This document shows positions 1 to 12,900 of a DNA stretch of 64,000 nt, one piece after another. Origin of the DNA: Tanypteryx hageni. Taxonomy: Eukaryota; Arthropoda; Insecta; Odonata; Petaluridae. Position 1 is the stretch's first letter; every line of letters starts with the position of its first letter. A program made the position numbers and the translations under genes. The stretch covers positions 9,075,082 to 9,139,081 of the forward strand of contig CM054118.1 of NCBI GenBank assembly GCA_028673005.1, written 5' to 3'. The notes below the pieces were generated by a model. The model was given only the letters and a program-made list of their open reading frames with translations, did no database searches and had not been told where the DNA came from.

Positions 1-707
1 GAAAACTTCGGCTCCTATTAAAGCCAAGGGGAAAGTAATTATATTATAAGTATTTTAGCCAAAATTGTATTATTTTTATAAAATTAATAATTTTATTCAG
101 TTAAATTTTGGACAAGTGACCTTGATCACACAGTAAGTTAGATGATGTGAAATTTATTGACAATGAGTCATGTAATGTTGCCACCTGGCATGTAGCCAAA
201 TTGCAACTCATTTAGTAAATAAATAAAAAAATTGGCTGGATTTTAGGTCCTGCCAGATTAGGGGTCCGGTACTGTATGTGTAAGAGATTCAAATTAAATT
301 TCTTTCATTGTAATGTTGTCATAACATAATCTTGAATATTTTTGTAAATTGGTATTAAAATTGATAGTGACAGCCTCAATTTTGTGAAATTGTCTTATGA
401 CTAGAATCATGGAGAAAAGAAAGTCAAATAATAAAACTGCGAGAACTTCATTAAAAATTTAACTTTAATTCATGACTTTTAAAGGTTTCTGTACAAAAAA
501 TCCGTTGTTATGCATCCAGCAGTTGTATTTTGAGATGTTTGAACAAAGTTTTATTTTTTATTTGAAGTATGAAGCATGTATTTTCGGTTTGCTTAATTGG
601 AGAATCTGTCCGACAATCTCCGAAGTTGCAACACTTTAGACAATTTGTTTACATATGACAGTAAACAATGATAAATACCCTTACTGCTGACTTTCTTTCT
701 GTGAAAG
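1..707. other. Intron upstream of the first visible UGGT exon
   Basis: AT-rich non-coding sequence with no supported gene. Around 244-274 the sequence TTAGGGGTCCGGTACTG followed by TA resembles the outer end of a pogo/Tigger-type inverted repeat; no partner end is visible, so this is only a suspected solo terminus. The polypyrimidine stretch and AG just before 708 are the splice acceptor for the first exon. Confidence 0.5.
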
Positions 708-921
708 GCAAGGTCTTTGGTGAGAACAGCTGTGCAGGCTGAACTTCACCTGGAAACAAAGGCGAACCAGGAGGCATTTGCTGGTGCATTGAATTTGCAG
801 CCTCAGGATACTGCCCTGTTTTTGAATGGAATGTTTTTTGACCTTGACATCACAGACATTATAACAATTTTGGAGGCATTGAAGCAGGAGCTTCGAGTTA
901 TGGAAGGACTGCATAAGATAG
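708..921 (+). CDS. Uggt: UGGT exon 1 of window (thioredoxin-like region)
   Basis: Encodes a segment ending in [15 protein letters not shown], closely similar to Drosophila Ugt as I remember it. The acceptor is TTTCTTTCTGTGAAAG; an alternative AG five bases downstream cannot be excluded, so the start is provisional. The donor is G|GTTAGT, phase 1, completed as Gly by the next exon. By order this belongs to the thioredoxin-like fold that is split in the family (called TRXL4 in the fungal structure); that assignment is inference. Confidence 0.9.
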
Positions 922-3900
922 GTTAGTCAAGCTTGGAAATTATAATTCATTTCATTATTGCATGAACATTTATCTGCTTTGTGTCTAAAAAATGGACTTG
1001 TTCTCTTGTGAAGCAATGTTTTCTTTTATAACATTTTCTTATCATGGCAACTGGCAATGCAGTTTTTTGTTCTAAAATTTTAAGTCAATGTAAAAAATGT
1101 TGTAACTCATGGATAAACGAATTGATTATGTTAAGCATTGAAACCCAGGTGGTGAGTTTTGTAAATTAAATTTATGGTATTGTAAAAGTTATTTTTTTAT
1201 TATGAAATCCTTTGTAAAGTTTAATTTAGTTGAAGGATTTCCACTATCTACTGTCAACTTGTTTTGTTTGTCAGCAATCAAAGTTGCTTGTGTATTAAAT
1301 TTTTTTTCTTCCATTAAATTTTTTAACAAATTTATTTGCAGTGTTTGCCATAATTAACCCAGCAGAGCTGGTGAGGGATCTGTGAAACCCAATTGATTTT
1401 TGTTTCTTTGATAAAAACTAGATCACAGATTTTGATGAGATGTGACCAAGTGATTTTATATTGAAAATAAGGAGATACACATCTTGGGGTCTTTGTAAAT
1501 GGACTCTTGGGTTTGAGAAATCAGCATCGAAAATATGTAAAAACACTATGTACAGCTTAATAAACTTCATTGTAGAATTGTTGCTGATCATGGGTTTGGC
1601 TGAGCAGATAACGTAACTGATTCATACAGCGTAGGACTGGGTTTGATCCCAAATGTTTTATCATTTTCAAATTATCCTAGTGCTACTAGAAAAGTAATAT
1701 TTTCCAGTCAATTGATGCTGTATAATTTTTATTTGGGGATAATGAATGCAGAAACATATAAGTACACTAATTACTTATTTTTTCAGACATGAGTTTATTC
1801 TGCAAGAATGAACAGGATAGAATTCAAAATTTATTGATGTCATAAAAATGTTCCTGTACCAATATGAAAGTTATTAATTAATTTTCATCGTATTGCATAA
1901 TTAAATTAAATTACAAAATTCCACAGACCCGGTGCCAGCAAAGGTGTTCATATATGGGTTGCCAGCACCGTTGGGTTCAAGTTTATTTTATTGGTGGATT
2001 ATTACAAATTTCTGTCCATTTTCAGGAATCAGAGGAAAGCAAATGACACCCCTAATAGCATTAGATTTGTCCTCTACTTCAAGTGGTGCACAGGAATATG
2101 CCATTGACATAAGGGATTCTGCAGTGATTTATATAAATGACATCGAAAAGGACAAGCAATACCGTCGGTGGCCCGATTCATTGACTGAACTTCTGCGACC
2201 TACTTTCCCTGGCATGCTACGGAGTATTCGCAGAAATCTCTATAACTTGGTGAGTTTTGGTTTTATATTCCTGAAACAACTATCTTTAAATGTTTTGACT
2301 GCAAATTATTGACTTAGGATGAATCCTCCATCAAAGCATGGAATCAAATGTTAAAATATTATATAGGGTAGTCGTCATATGAGGTAAAATATCAATGATA
2401 AAAATAGAGATGATACCAATTAAACTATTTCAGATTGAATGGATATTTCATTATTTTTTAACTACCGCATATACTCGTGTATAGGTTGAGGTTTTAGAAC
2501 ACATTTTTCACGAAAAACTCTGGGATCGACTCATACACGAGAAATATTTTCGATGGATTTAAACCCATGACTTTATTTGCCGTGCGGTTATTGAAATTTG
2601 ATGGAATTTACACTCATGTTATACTTTAACTGTGTCAATAACTATTGTAACTCTATAACATGTAAAAAAAGAAACATCTAATCAGTGATTCGTGGAAAGG
2701 CAACACATACCTCTAATCATTGCAGACTAAATTTGTATCGCCAAAGTATTAGTGGTATAAAAATTTTGATACTGTGCGCATAACCACAGCATGGGTAAAC
2801 AAGGCGACGCTAGCGCTGGCAATGCCGAGAAAGCGACAAGAAATGGAACTACCAGGAGGAAAAACAGAAGACAAATGTAAATTTCGATGTTTGTAATCAA
2901 AGACTAATCCCCTAACGCAGTGTTTCCCAAAGTGTGGTCCACGGCCCGGTACCAGTCCTTGGGGAAAAAATGCCGGTCCTCAGAAAATGTTAAAATAATT
3001 ACTCTTTCCTATTACGTGTACGTATAGAGCTGTAACAAATTAAATGGACTCTTCTGTATGCCTTTGTGCACTCGTTCGTAAGTCTACAGCCGTCGATTCA
3101 TTGGGTAAAATAAACGCGCCGGAATCTGCCGTGATCCGAACACGTTGGTTTAAATGGATTGCAACACACTGAGATGAAATTCTGTTCTGGTAGCAAATAA
3201 AACGCGACATGTAGCGATTTTTGGAATAATCGCTTTATGTGTCAGATACTTGGAATAAAAACGACGCGCTTATTCTGCCGCGTAAATTCTGCTCAGTATG
3301 TCGCCACCCTAACTATATATATTAGTAGCCTAGCGGCACGATTTGGGTAAATGCTGCCAGTGAGTCAAATCGACGGATTGGCAGTTACTCCAGAAGTACG
3401 CCATTCAGTTGATTTGCAATGTTCGTAGTAGGTAGGTATATGGAAGAAGAAGAACAGGAAGTTAAGCTTCAACCATTTTGCGTTTACCTATAGATGTCTC
3501 AGTATATTGCAACTGCAGCGATCCTATTAGTTATGCAGTGAACAATTCCGCGACGAGGACTTCATCAGCAGATTCCCCTGGCCACCCCTCAAGCAGAATG
3601 CCGGCACCACTGTTTTCCAAGGTAGGACAAGAACGTTTGACATTAAATGTTAGTAAATAGACAAAATGTCTGTGCAAATTAAAAACACAAACAATTATTT
3701 TCACAAATCTCACTATCTCGATGATCTATTTTATGCGAGTGAGTGTATAATATTGGATGCAAATTTCAATTCGTCCAAGCTAACACTGCCACTGATTTAG
3801 GTGAGTATTAACAAGTATTGATTGTGTGTTCTAGTTTGTTTAAGTCTTTTGTAGCACTGAAGTTGATTTTGGTATATGCTGTGCGTGTGTGGCGTAGCAG

Positions 3901-6900
3901 TATCATGCACATCTATTTATTTTTTATTTGTTTATTATTATTATTACATCAAGGTCTTTTCTAATTTATTATGTTTATTGTTACTATAATAGCCAGTTCT
4001 TTTCAAATTTATTTTCAAGGAAATACCCTTTCGTCTGGATAATCTGGATAAATAGCTCAAGAGAAACAAAACCAACAACAATTCAAGTGATGTGCATCCT
4101 AGTACAAGAAAAGGTATAGAAAATAACAGTAACAAATGTTCAAGCGATGTGCAGCTTAGTCGTGGCGACAAGAAAGCCAGAACTACTTGGACCCGGAAGT
4201 ATTTTGACGAATTTTTGAAGTTCGGTTTTATTAGCGCTGGTAAAGAAAATCAGTTGCCATTATGCGTCATCTGTCATACTAAGTTATTGAATGAGTGCAT
4301 GAAACCATCTAAACTTAAACGACATTTGGAATGCCAAGAATGCCAGAATTTTCCAGTAAACCAATATATTTTTTCGTAAATAAGAAGAAAGAATTAAACT
4401 CTACTAAAAAAACATGAAAAGCGCACTCTTTATGAGTTCATCCAAAGAGAACTTGCTTTTGGTTCATATGAAATTTCAAAACTAATAGCTGAGACAGGTT
4501 ACTCATATAATGTTGGTGAGAAGTTAATACTCCCTGCACTGAAAATTTTTACAACCCGTGTTTATGGCAGAAAGCAAGAAAGTCTATTGCCTTTGCTGCC
4601 TTGATCCAAAAATACAGTGAAACGTAGAATTGAGGACATGGCAAAAAATATTGAGGAAACTCGTGCATCGAATACAGAATAGTCAGTATTTTTCATTACA
4701 AGTAGATTAAAGCACAGATATAGCAGACAATTCCAATTTCATGTTCTTTGCAAGATATGATTTCAAAGGCTCCATTCAAGAAGATTTTATGTTTTGTAAA
4801 CCACTTCCAACAAGAACAACGGCTGAAGAAATCTTGAAGCTTATCAATGATTTTATCGTTCAAAATAGCATTGACCGGAAAAAATGTGTTGGACTGAGCA
4901 GCGATGGAGCTCGGGCAATGTCAGGTTGCCATACTGGGCTTTTCCAGAGAATTCGAGTAATAGCTTCAGACTGTGTATGGGTGCATTGTATTGTTCACAG
5001 AGAGGCTCGAGCCGAGAAAGTTATGCCCTCACTTTTGAGTTCAACTATTCAAGAATGTGTGAAGTTTATAAATTATATTAAATCTCGTCCGTCGAATTCC
5101 AGGATCTTTACTAATTTGTGTAAAGAAGTAGGAAGTGAACATGAGCATCTACTTTTACACTGTGAATCGCGATGGTTATCAAAAGGAAACGTTTTGAAAC
5201 GACTTATTGAAATGAAAGATGAAGTTTTATTGTTTTTAGAACAGCATCCTCCATCGGCAAGAGATGTTATATACGGATTTAAAGACAGATTTCGCGAATT
5301 TGATTGGTTAACAAAAGAAGCCTGCTTATGTGATATATTTTACACCTTAAATGAGTTAAACTTAAGTTTCCAGGGCACCAACATAAATATTTTTAAAGTT
5401 CAGGAAAAAGTTGAAGCAATGATTAAAAAACTTTGTTTGTGGACACAACAAGTTGAAAAGGGAAATTTTAAGTCTTTCTGTACTTTATCTGAATTACTAG
5501 AGAATTATGCCAAAGTAAATAACTTAGATGCGCTTTCTGTAACAATAAAAGAACATCTCCTGGGGCTAACATCAAGCTTAAATGAATATTTTCCCCAAAT
5601 TTAAGGCAGTAAAATGTGGATTAGGAACCCATTCACTGTTAACACAGAAAATTAAGAAATATTACAACTAAATGAAATGGAAGTGGATTCACTAATTGAA
5701 CTTTCTTGTGATACTTCATTGAAACACAATTTTGATAACCTCTTGATTGATTTTTGGCTGTTGCCGAAATGAATATGCACATTTATCTGAGAAAGCGGTC
5801 AGATTCCTAATGCCTTTCGTTTCAACATATAAATGTGAAACTGGATTTTCTACTTTGGTTTTCTTAAAAACCAAGTATAGGAATAGATTGGATGTCGAGC
5901 CAGATCTGAGGGTAAAATTGACTTCTTTTCCTCCTGACATAAAGTTGTTATGTAACATCATCCTTCACATTAGCATGTTCTCATCTCCTGTATTCCTCAT
6001 TATGTAAGATCTAATTCCTAATGTTGTAAAGTTACATAAAAAGTGGAATTTAATAAATAAATAAACAATGGAATTTTATTTCTTTCATTTATTTTATGAT
6101 TTTATAAATATGCACGTGTAATGCATTAAATTCTTTATTTATTGTGCATTGCATCGGACGTCCAAGCAAAGTAGTTCCATCCGCGACTGATCTGTTGGGA
6201 ATTTGTTGTATGTATGTACTACGGTGGGCCGAAAAAAATGATTATTAAAATAACTGGTCTCCAGGTCTGCAAAGTTTGGGAAACGCTGCCCTAACCCTAA
6301 CGGATAATGAAACAACAGGTAAGGGGAGACTTGTAATATTATTTACTGTAACCAGAGCCAAAATTATTTTGTTTAAAAGAAAACATTCTCATAAAAACCA
6401 ATCCTAAAATCCAAGAAAATTTTCATCATCCGAGCTATCCAATCCAAATAACTCATCCCAGTCTCTTTGAGTAATATTTTCATCGTACGGATCATTGAGA
6501 TGTTCGTTAGCATCACCCTCAACTGTAATTACCTTCGTAAACAATAATTAGCATTTCCGTTACGTTTCTCTTTCTTAAACATAAGCCAATGTAAGCTGCT
6601 AAACTGTTCCATGTACAAAACTTGCACTCTGCAAGGTGTAGGTTTCTTCATTCCCCATCCAAAAACATGCGAAACACGGATTTCCTAGGACCACATAGTA
6701 CATCTTTCCGCCGATTTATCAATTTCTGCATCACCTATCCTCCACGGTCCAACATCAGTTTTGTTTCCTGTTCTCCATTACAAAGATAACTTCTGAATGA
6801 ACGCTGGGACAAAATATGAAGTCTATCCAGAGTCATTCGATATATTAAAAAGGCATATACAATGTTACGACTTTTGATGTTATGCAGTGATGCTGGAGGA

Positions 6901-9900
6901 GACATCAAACTGCTTCGCTGCTACTTTGACACAACATAGTTATAAAGGGAACTTAATGTGGAAATTAATGGATCAACACATATTGAATACAAAAAATTCG
7001 TTCTACTACACCTGAAAATGACTTATATATACACAAGAAATACAAAAAAGCAAAAATTTTAATGAAAAAGTCTAGGGTCAACCTATACACGAGATCGACA
7101 TATACACGAATATATACGCTATGTTTAATGTGGATTTTGTATGATAAATTTCGGAAATGTGTTGCCTAAGTATTTTTTATATGATTTAGTATCTTAAATT
7201 TTCTCATTTTATGGGCAAGTTTCTTTGTAATCATTTCAAATTATTTAGCATGTTGTAATGGCTATGCCCTACTTTCAAAATATATCTAGATTTAAGAGTT
7301 AAATATCAAAGAAGGAAATAGTTGTCTTGCTCTTGATTTGATTATCATATTTTTTTTTATCTATTAAAACCAATTCAACATTGCCCTCATACCATAAAAA
7401 TAGTGCTTATCTCTTGTTAATACTCTTTTAAAATGAGGTTACTTTGCAGTTAACTGAGTTTGGCAGAAAAGAATCCACTTCCAAGAATTGTGGCATTATT
7501 CCTAATCTTTACATCAGAGTTCATTGTTCATTGTTATCTAAAAGAGAGATAAAAACTACTTGAAGTTAAATGTTCAAAGTTGAATTAGACACCTTATATT
7601 GTTATCCATCAAATTAATTATATTGCAACCATTTTAAGGCTTTGGAAGTCACTTTCATTATTAATTATTAGAGTAATTGTCTGTCAAAATTGACAGGTAT
7701 ACTTGAAAAAAATCTTAAATTAAAATTGACACCATTCTCCCTTGCTCTCTCCTTCTCACTCTCCTAATAGTGTCTCTCTCAACATTATATATATATATAT
7801 ATATAATCTTACATACAGAATGACATTTAACAAAAGAAATGATGAATGGAAAATACACGCATAAAGTAAACAGATATGCATCATGTTATATATAAGAAAC
7901 TCTATTTTATGGTAGTTATGTGCTTAAAAAAGAAATGATGAACAGAAAATAAATACACTAAGTAAGCATACATAATGTTAAACTTTTCCACATACAAAAG
8001 CATTGAACTCTCAAATGCTGCAAAAATGAGAGTTGGCATGGTAGCTTACATTTCTCATTGTTAAAAACTGATAATATCAAGTTTTTTTTCTGATTCTATA
8101 CATGTTTGTAGCTAATTCTACATGGATTTGGATTCGCTATTTTATAAAAAAATTGTTCTTTCAAGTATAGAACCATCCAAATCCGAAATTTGTACCATGC
8201 TTTTAAGCAATTTTAAAATGTCAACGATTAATATGCTACACTCATACTTGTGTTAATCAAATGGATGAAATAGATGCTTCTGGAATTGTACCCATGATCT
8301 TATGATAGACAATGACATGTCTAAAAAGTGAAAGAAGTAGATCTTAGTGTGTTGTAAAAAATCATCAAAATTTTACCTCCTATTCTCAAGTTATTCGTGT
8401 TAATATAATTCACCATCAGAGGCATGACTGTCAGTGTTTCAACAAACTGACCAACAGAATTGGGCTTTTATGCATATAATAATATGTATTAATTTGACTT
8501 TTAGGAGGAACAAGTATTATGCTTGATAACTGAAAATGACCAAATATCTGTACCACTGTTGAAAATGAGATATTGTGCTTGAAAAATTGAATTAAGTTTT
8601 ATAGAATTTTTGAATTGACTCAGCCAAATTTCAGTTTTAATCTTAAAGTTCTTTAAAGCGATAACTTTTCGATTGTAAAATCCATATTTCATATGAACTA
8701 CTGTTCATGAATAGCCCCTGGCAATGGTTGCTTTGTAGCCAAAATACACTTACGCTTTTCCCTCATTTTTATAATTGTTATTATGCTATCAAATTTAATG
8801 AAGTGTTACAAAAGGTGTGCAATATCCATTTCTCTCACTTTATACTATGTAACTAGGAGAAAATTGTCATACTTGAACAGTGCCCCATATCTAAACGAGT
8901 AACATACTCATGCTAAAGTAAGAAGAAATCATGTTTTCTTAAAAATTTTCAGGGTTCTGACTTGCCTCCCCCTTTGGGTAAGGGACAACCCGCACCATTG
9001 GAATGTAGTTCCTCCCACCAGGCCTTCTCATCTTTGAAAACTTCACTTCTCTAGGTTCAGTAGCTTGGCTACAATGCCTTTTCAAAGTTCTGAATTTTCC
9101 AAATCTGAAGCCACCTAATGAGAAATCTATAAACTACTTGTAAAATCCAATCAGTGGAAAATTCATAGATTGATAAGATCTATCTAATTGAAAAAGAATA
9201 GTCCAAATATCTCTTAAAACAAAAAAGTTGATTGTCCACAGACAGACGGACAGATTGAGAGATCACATTAGCATGCTTTTTTCTTTGAAGAAAACATGCT
9301 AAAAAGAAAACTCATTTTGGAGTAAATGTTTATAGTATTGTATAATATCTAGCATTCCATCATGCATACTGGTTTGCAGTTATCAATTTTTATACTGTTT
9401 TAACATCAACCCAGCCATGGGTGTCAGCTGGAACTTTTTCATGGGGTGTGGACAAGGGGATAGGTAAGCTCTCACAGTCGGTTTTGATGGTCTTAATGTT
9501 TTAGTGGTTTGTTTCAAGCATATTGCAGGGGGTCCCCACCTGCTTGCCTGACCTCAGAAAAATGTCTGTGTGAATCCCCTGACTTAACCAGACATCAATG
9601 GCCCATGACACAGGTCTGATCCAGAGGGGGGCAACTGCCCTCCCCCTTGCCCTCCCTTTCCTCAACAGACCCCCATGAACTCAGCTTAATCTGCCAGTGG
9701 TCATGCAGATTTTGTAGTGGGTTTGGTTGCACATGGTGTAAATATATTCCCACCTAAAAGTTTCAAAATATCGCAGTAGTTTTACTTTTTAATTTTACTT
9801 TTAGATCTCTAGATAGTAAGAAGGCACACTTTATGTTGCATAAATATTTTTCATACAATGAGTAACATTCAAGAAAATTCAGGTGCTATTATTTTTGTTT

Positions 9901-12900
9901 GCCAAGTGGAGTAGTAGAAGGAGAAGGAGTAGAAGGGTAAATGTGGGAGTGTAAAGCATTCAGAAAATGTCCTAAGAGTAAAAAACTAACGCAAATGCTA
10001 ATTTTAACTCAGTAATTTCAAAGACAAATCATTTTAATGTTTTACCAAGGAAATAACATGCATTTTCACTGTGCATTCTCCTTCATAACTATAGAAACAT
10101 GGACTACACTCAACGAAAAATTAAAAGAGATGAATTTTTCTTGGAAAAAGGTTTCCAACACTATTCTTGGAAGGTATATGGAAGGACAGAAGGAAAAAAC
10201 CCTTAGAAAAACTATAGTTGTGAAAAACATCTGGCAGATGTATAAAACTAGTATCCATGAACACTTACAGGTTAAGATGTACCTTGTGTTGGTGTTTTTT
10301 ATTCACCATTATGAATCATAAGATAGTAATGTTGCTTAAATCATTTCATTGAACTCGACATCTGCTTGTTTGTCGTACAGCTGTGGCCTAGCTAAATCCA
10401 TATTCAAAAGCTGCTGTGCAGACAATATGATTTTTTTAGACATTTATAGCTTAAAATAGTGGTGTTTGCATTTCACTGTACAGGTTTTGTGACTAAATAT
10501 GATATTTAATTGTTCTTTTTGTAGTAAGAGGAATTTACAGGTGATTTGTAATGAGTAATTTTTCCTTTATTTCTCAAGGTAATAATAGTTGATCCTTCTG
10601 ATGAGAAAGCTAAGTCACTTCTGAAGATGGCCGAATCCTTTGTGGTTCATTCAGCTCCTTTGAGAGTTGGCGTGGTGTTTGCCGTAGGTGGCCTGACAAT
10701 GCTTCCGACTAGTGAAACAGGAAAAACGAATCCTGGAATTGCTTTGCTGGAAGCATTTAATTATGTTGCAGAAGAGAAGGATGGGCAGCATTCATTTGGA
10801 CTTTCATTCATTACTGATGTAAGTACATATTTCATATGTGTATTTAATTTCATAAATATCCCATATATGCCGGCGTATAAGTTGACCTTTGAAACTAAAA
10901 AAAAAATCTGAAAACTTAAGGTCGACTTATACGCTGAATATAAAATGTGACCCTTAAATAACAGATTAAAAACATTTGATCTTATGGCATAGGTGATCGC
11001 CATTTTGAATCAGCTGCTCCATTGTTTACATATTCTGTCATTTATTTTAGAAGATTTAAGATAATTATTTTTAATAGTTAATAAAAATGAAAATTTTACC
11101 TTTTGTTTTTATTACTGAATTTCAAAAAAAGTAAACGATCTATTTGCAAATACAGGAACGAAGGATAACTGGAAATACATTCCGCCAATAGATGGCAATA
11201 CTGTATATGACTGATCTTTCTTGTTGATGTTAAAGTTTTGTTTTGCTTAGATTGATATTTTTATTCATAATAAAAATGGAAACAACTACCTTGTTTTAAC
11301 TTATTTACCCTAAATACCCGCGTATAATGCGCACCATCGTATAATGCGCAGGGGGGTTTTTAGCCTCGTAATCTATGATTTTTCTATATACCCGCGTATA
11401 GTGCGCACAGATTTTTTTTAGCGTTAACGTTCCAGAATAAAGTAGATGGTGTAACGTGTTCTAAGGCAATGATCGAATTATTGGTATTATGTATTGGTAA
11501 CATAATGAAAGTGCGAAATGAAATTTTTGAATAACGTTCCAAAAGAACGTCAGCTAACTCAATCATTACATAGTCTATGTTTACTTACAGGGTGATATTA
11601 GGATATACACAATAAATCGAATTATATTAATTTCATAGTATGGCATATAACATTCTTTGAGCTAATAAAATGAAGGAATGACGATAATCCTGTTTTTTAC
11701 ACACGTTTTTGTCACGACTGAGGTGGACGGGTTCGCCCAGCCTTCAGTTTTACCCTTATTAGAACACTCGGGAGCACGTAAACACGATAGCAAATAACCA
11801 TTATTAACTACCGACTATAAGAATCAAGAATAAATCACGTATGAATGCTGAGAGAAAGGGAGGGAACAATAACTTTTAGTTCTACAAGAAGCATCAACTC
11901 CCAGCGTACTCAAAGGCATCAGCTGCCATTGTTTCTAATTGTAAGTAGTACCAGTACCTCACCACCAGGCCGAGCGCCGGTGTAGGGTGACATTCGTAAG
12001 ATGACGATTCCGATAACAACATCGAAGAAGAATGGTCCAGTGACGAAGAATTTCTTTGCTTTTAAAATGAATAAATACTGAATTCATTCTTTTCATATCT
12101 AATTAATGTATGTTTATAGAATTAGTTAATAAATTTTAACTATTATCTATCTTACTTTTCGTAAAAATCACCAATAAATATATGAGAATACCCGGGCAGT
12201 AATTACTGTGCCGAAATAGTGGAAATATGGGGTCAAATGAAAATAGGAAGATTATGTACCCTCGTATAACACGCATCCTAATTTTTAACTAAAATATTTC
12301 GAAAAAAAAGTGCACATTGTACGCAGATATTTACGGTATATTGAAATGTTTCCTCATTCTTTTTTGTGGTTGAAATTTAAATCTTGTTTTTTGAGTTCTA
12401 TTTTTGTTAATTCATCTTTTATTTGTTAATTCCATATAAATGATTGCAATTATCGCAGTCTCATTTGTATTTTCTATTCATATGCTCTTAAAGAATAACA
12501 TGTAGGTAATATTGTGGATTAATAAAACTTTATTTTACTTTTGTGTTGAATATAATTGCAGGTTTATGCCTTAGCAGAAGATGGAAAAGTAACTTGTGAG
12601 AAGATAGCAGAGTTATTAAAAACTAAATACCCATCTGCGGACATAGATGACATATTTGGTGAAGACTCAGATTATGACATTGGGCGGCGTCTAGCGCAAG
12701 ATTTTGTTCAACGTTCTGGTTTTCGAAGGTTACCTCAGGTAATAGTTTTTCTTGACTTTACAGTACCATTTTCAATTTTACCTTTTTTAATGCTTTAATT
12801 TTTATTTCCTTTTAGGACTATCAGACGGAGTGCATAAATGAATCGAATGCATATTAAAATAAAAATTGTCTCATCTTGCACTTTTGTTAGTAGCGAGACA

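Larger units (their letters stand above)
2918..6288 (+). mobile_element. hAT transposon of the ZBED5-like group, nested
   Basis: Starts CAGTGTTTCCCAAAGTGTG and ends with the inverse (CAAAGTTTGGGAAACGCTG). It is flanked by CCCTAACG and CCCTAACC, a 7/8 match to an 8-bp target duplication, the hAT signature. Inside, on the + strand, are a BED-type zinc finger (4092-4379) and an RNase H-like transposase body (about 4681-5604, with a remnant to about 5960). It lies inside the pogo-type element and is therefore younger. Confidence 0.85.
2465..7121 (-). mobile_element. Pogo/jerky-type DNA transposon remnant, host of a nested hAT
   Basis: The left end (CATATACTCGTGTATAGG after a TA) and the inverted right end (near 7060-7121, TATACACGAATATATACG) form imperfect terminal inverted repeats with inner inverted copies of the same CGTGTATA...TCGA motif. 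At 6410-6460 the reverse strand encodes [12 protein letters not shown] followed by a stop, the acidic tail typical of pogo-type transposases. Without the hAT it is about 1.3 kb, so most of the transposase is missing. Assignment to pogo/jerky is inference from tail and termini. Confidence 0.6.

Noticed and set aside
10037..10321. 94-codon frame before exon 3
   Set aside because: It does not align with UGGT, and exon 2 joins exon 3 in frame without it.
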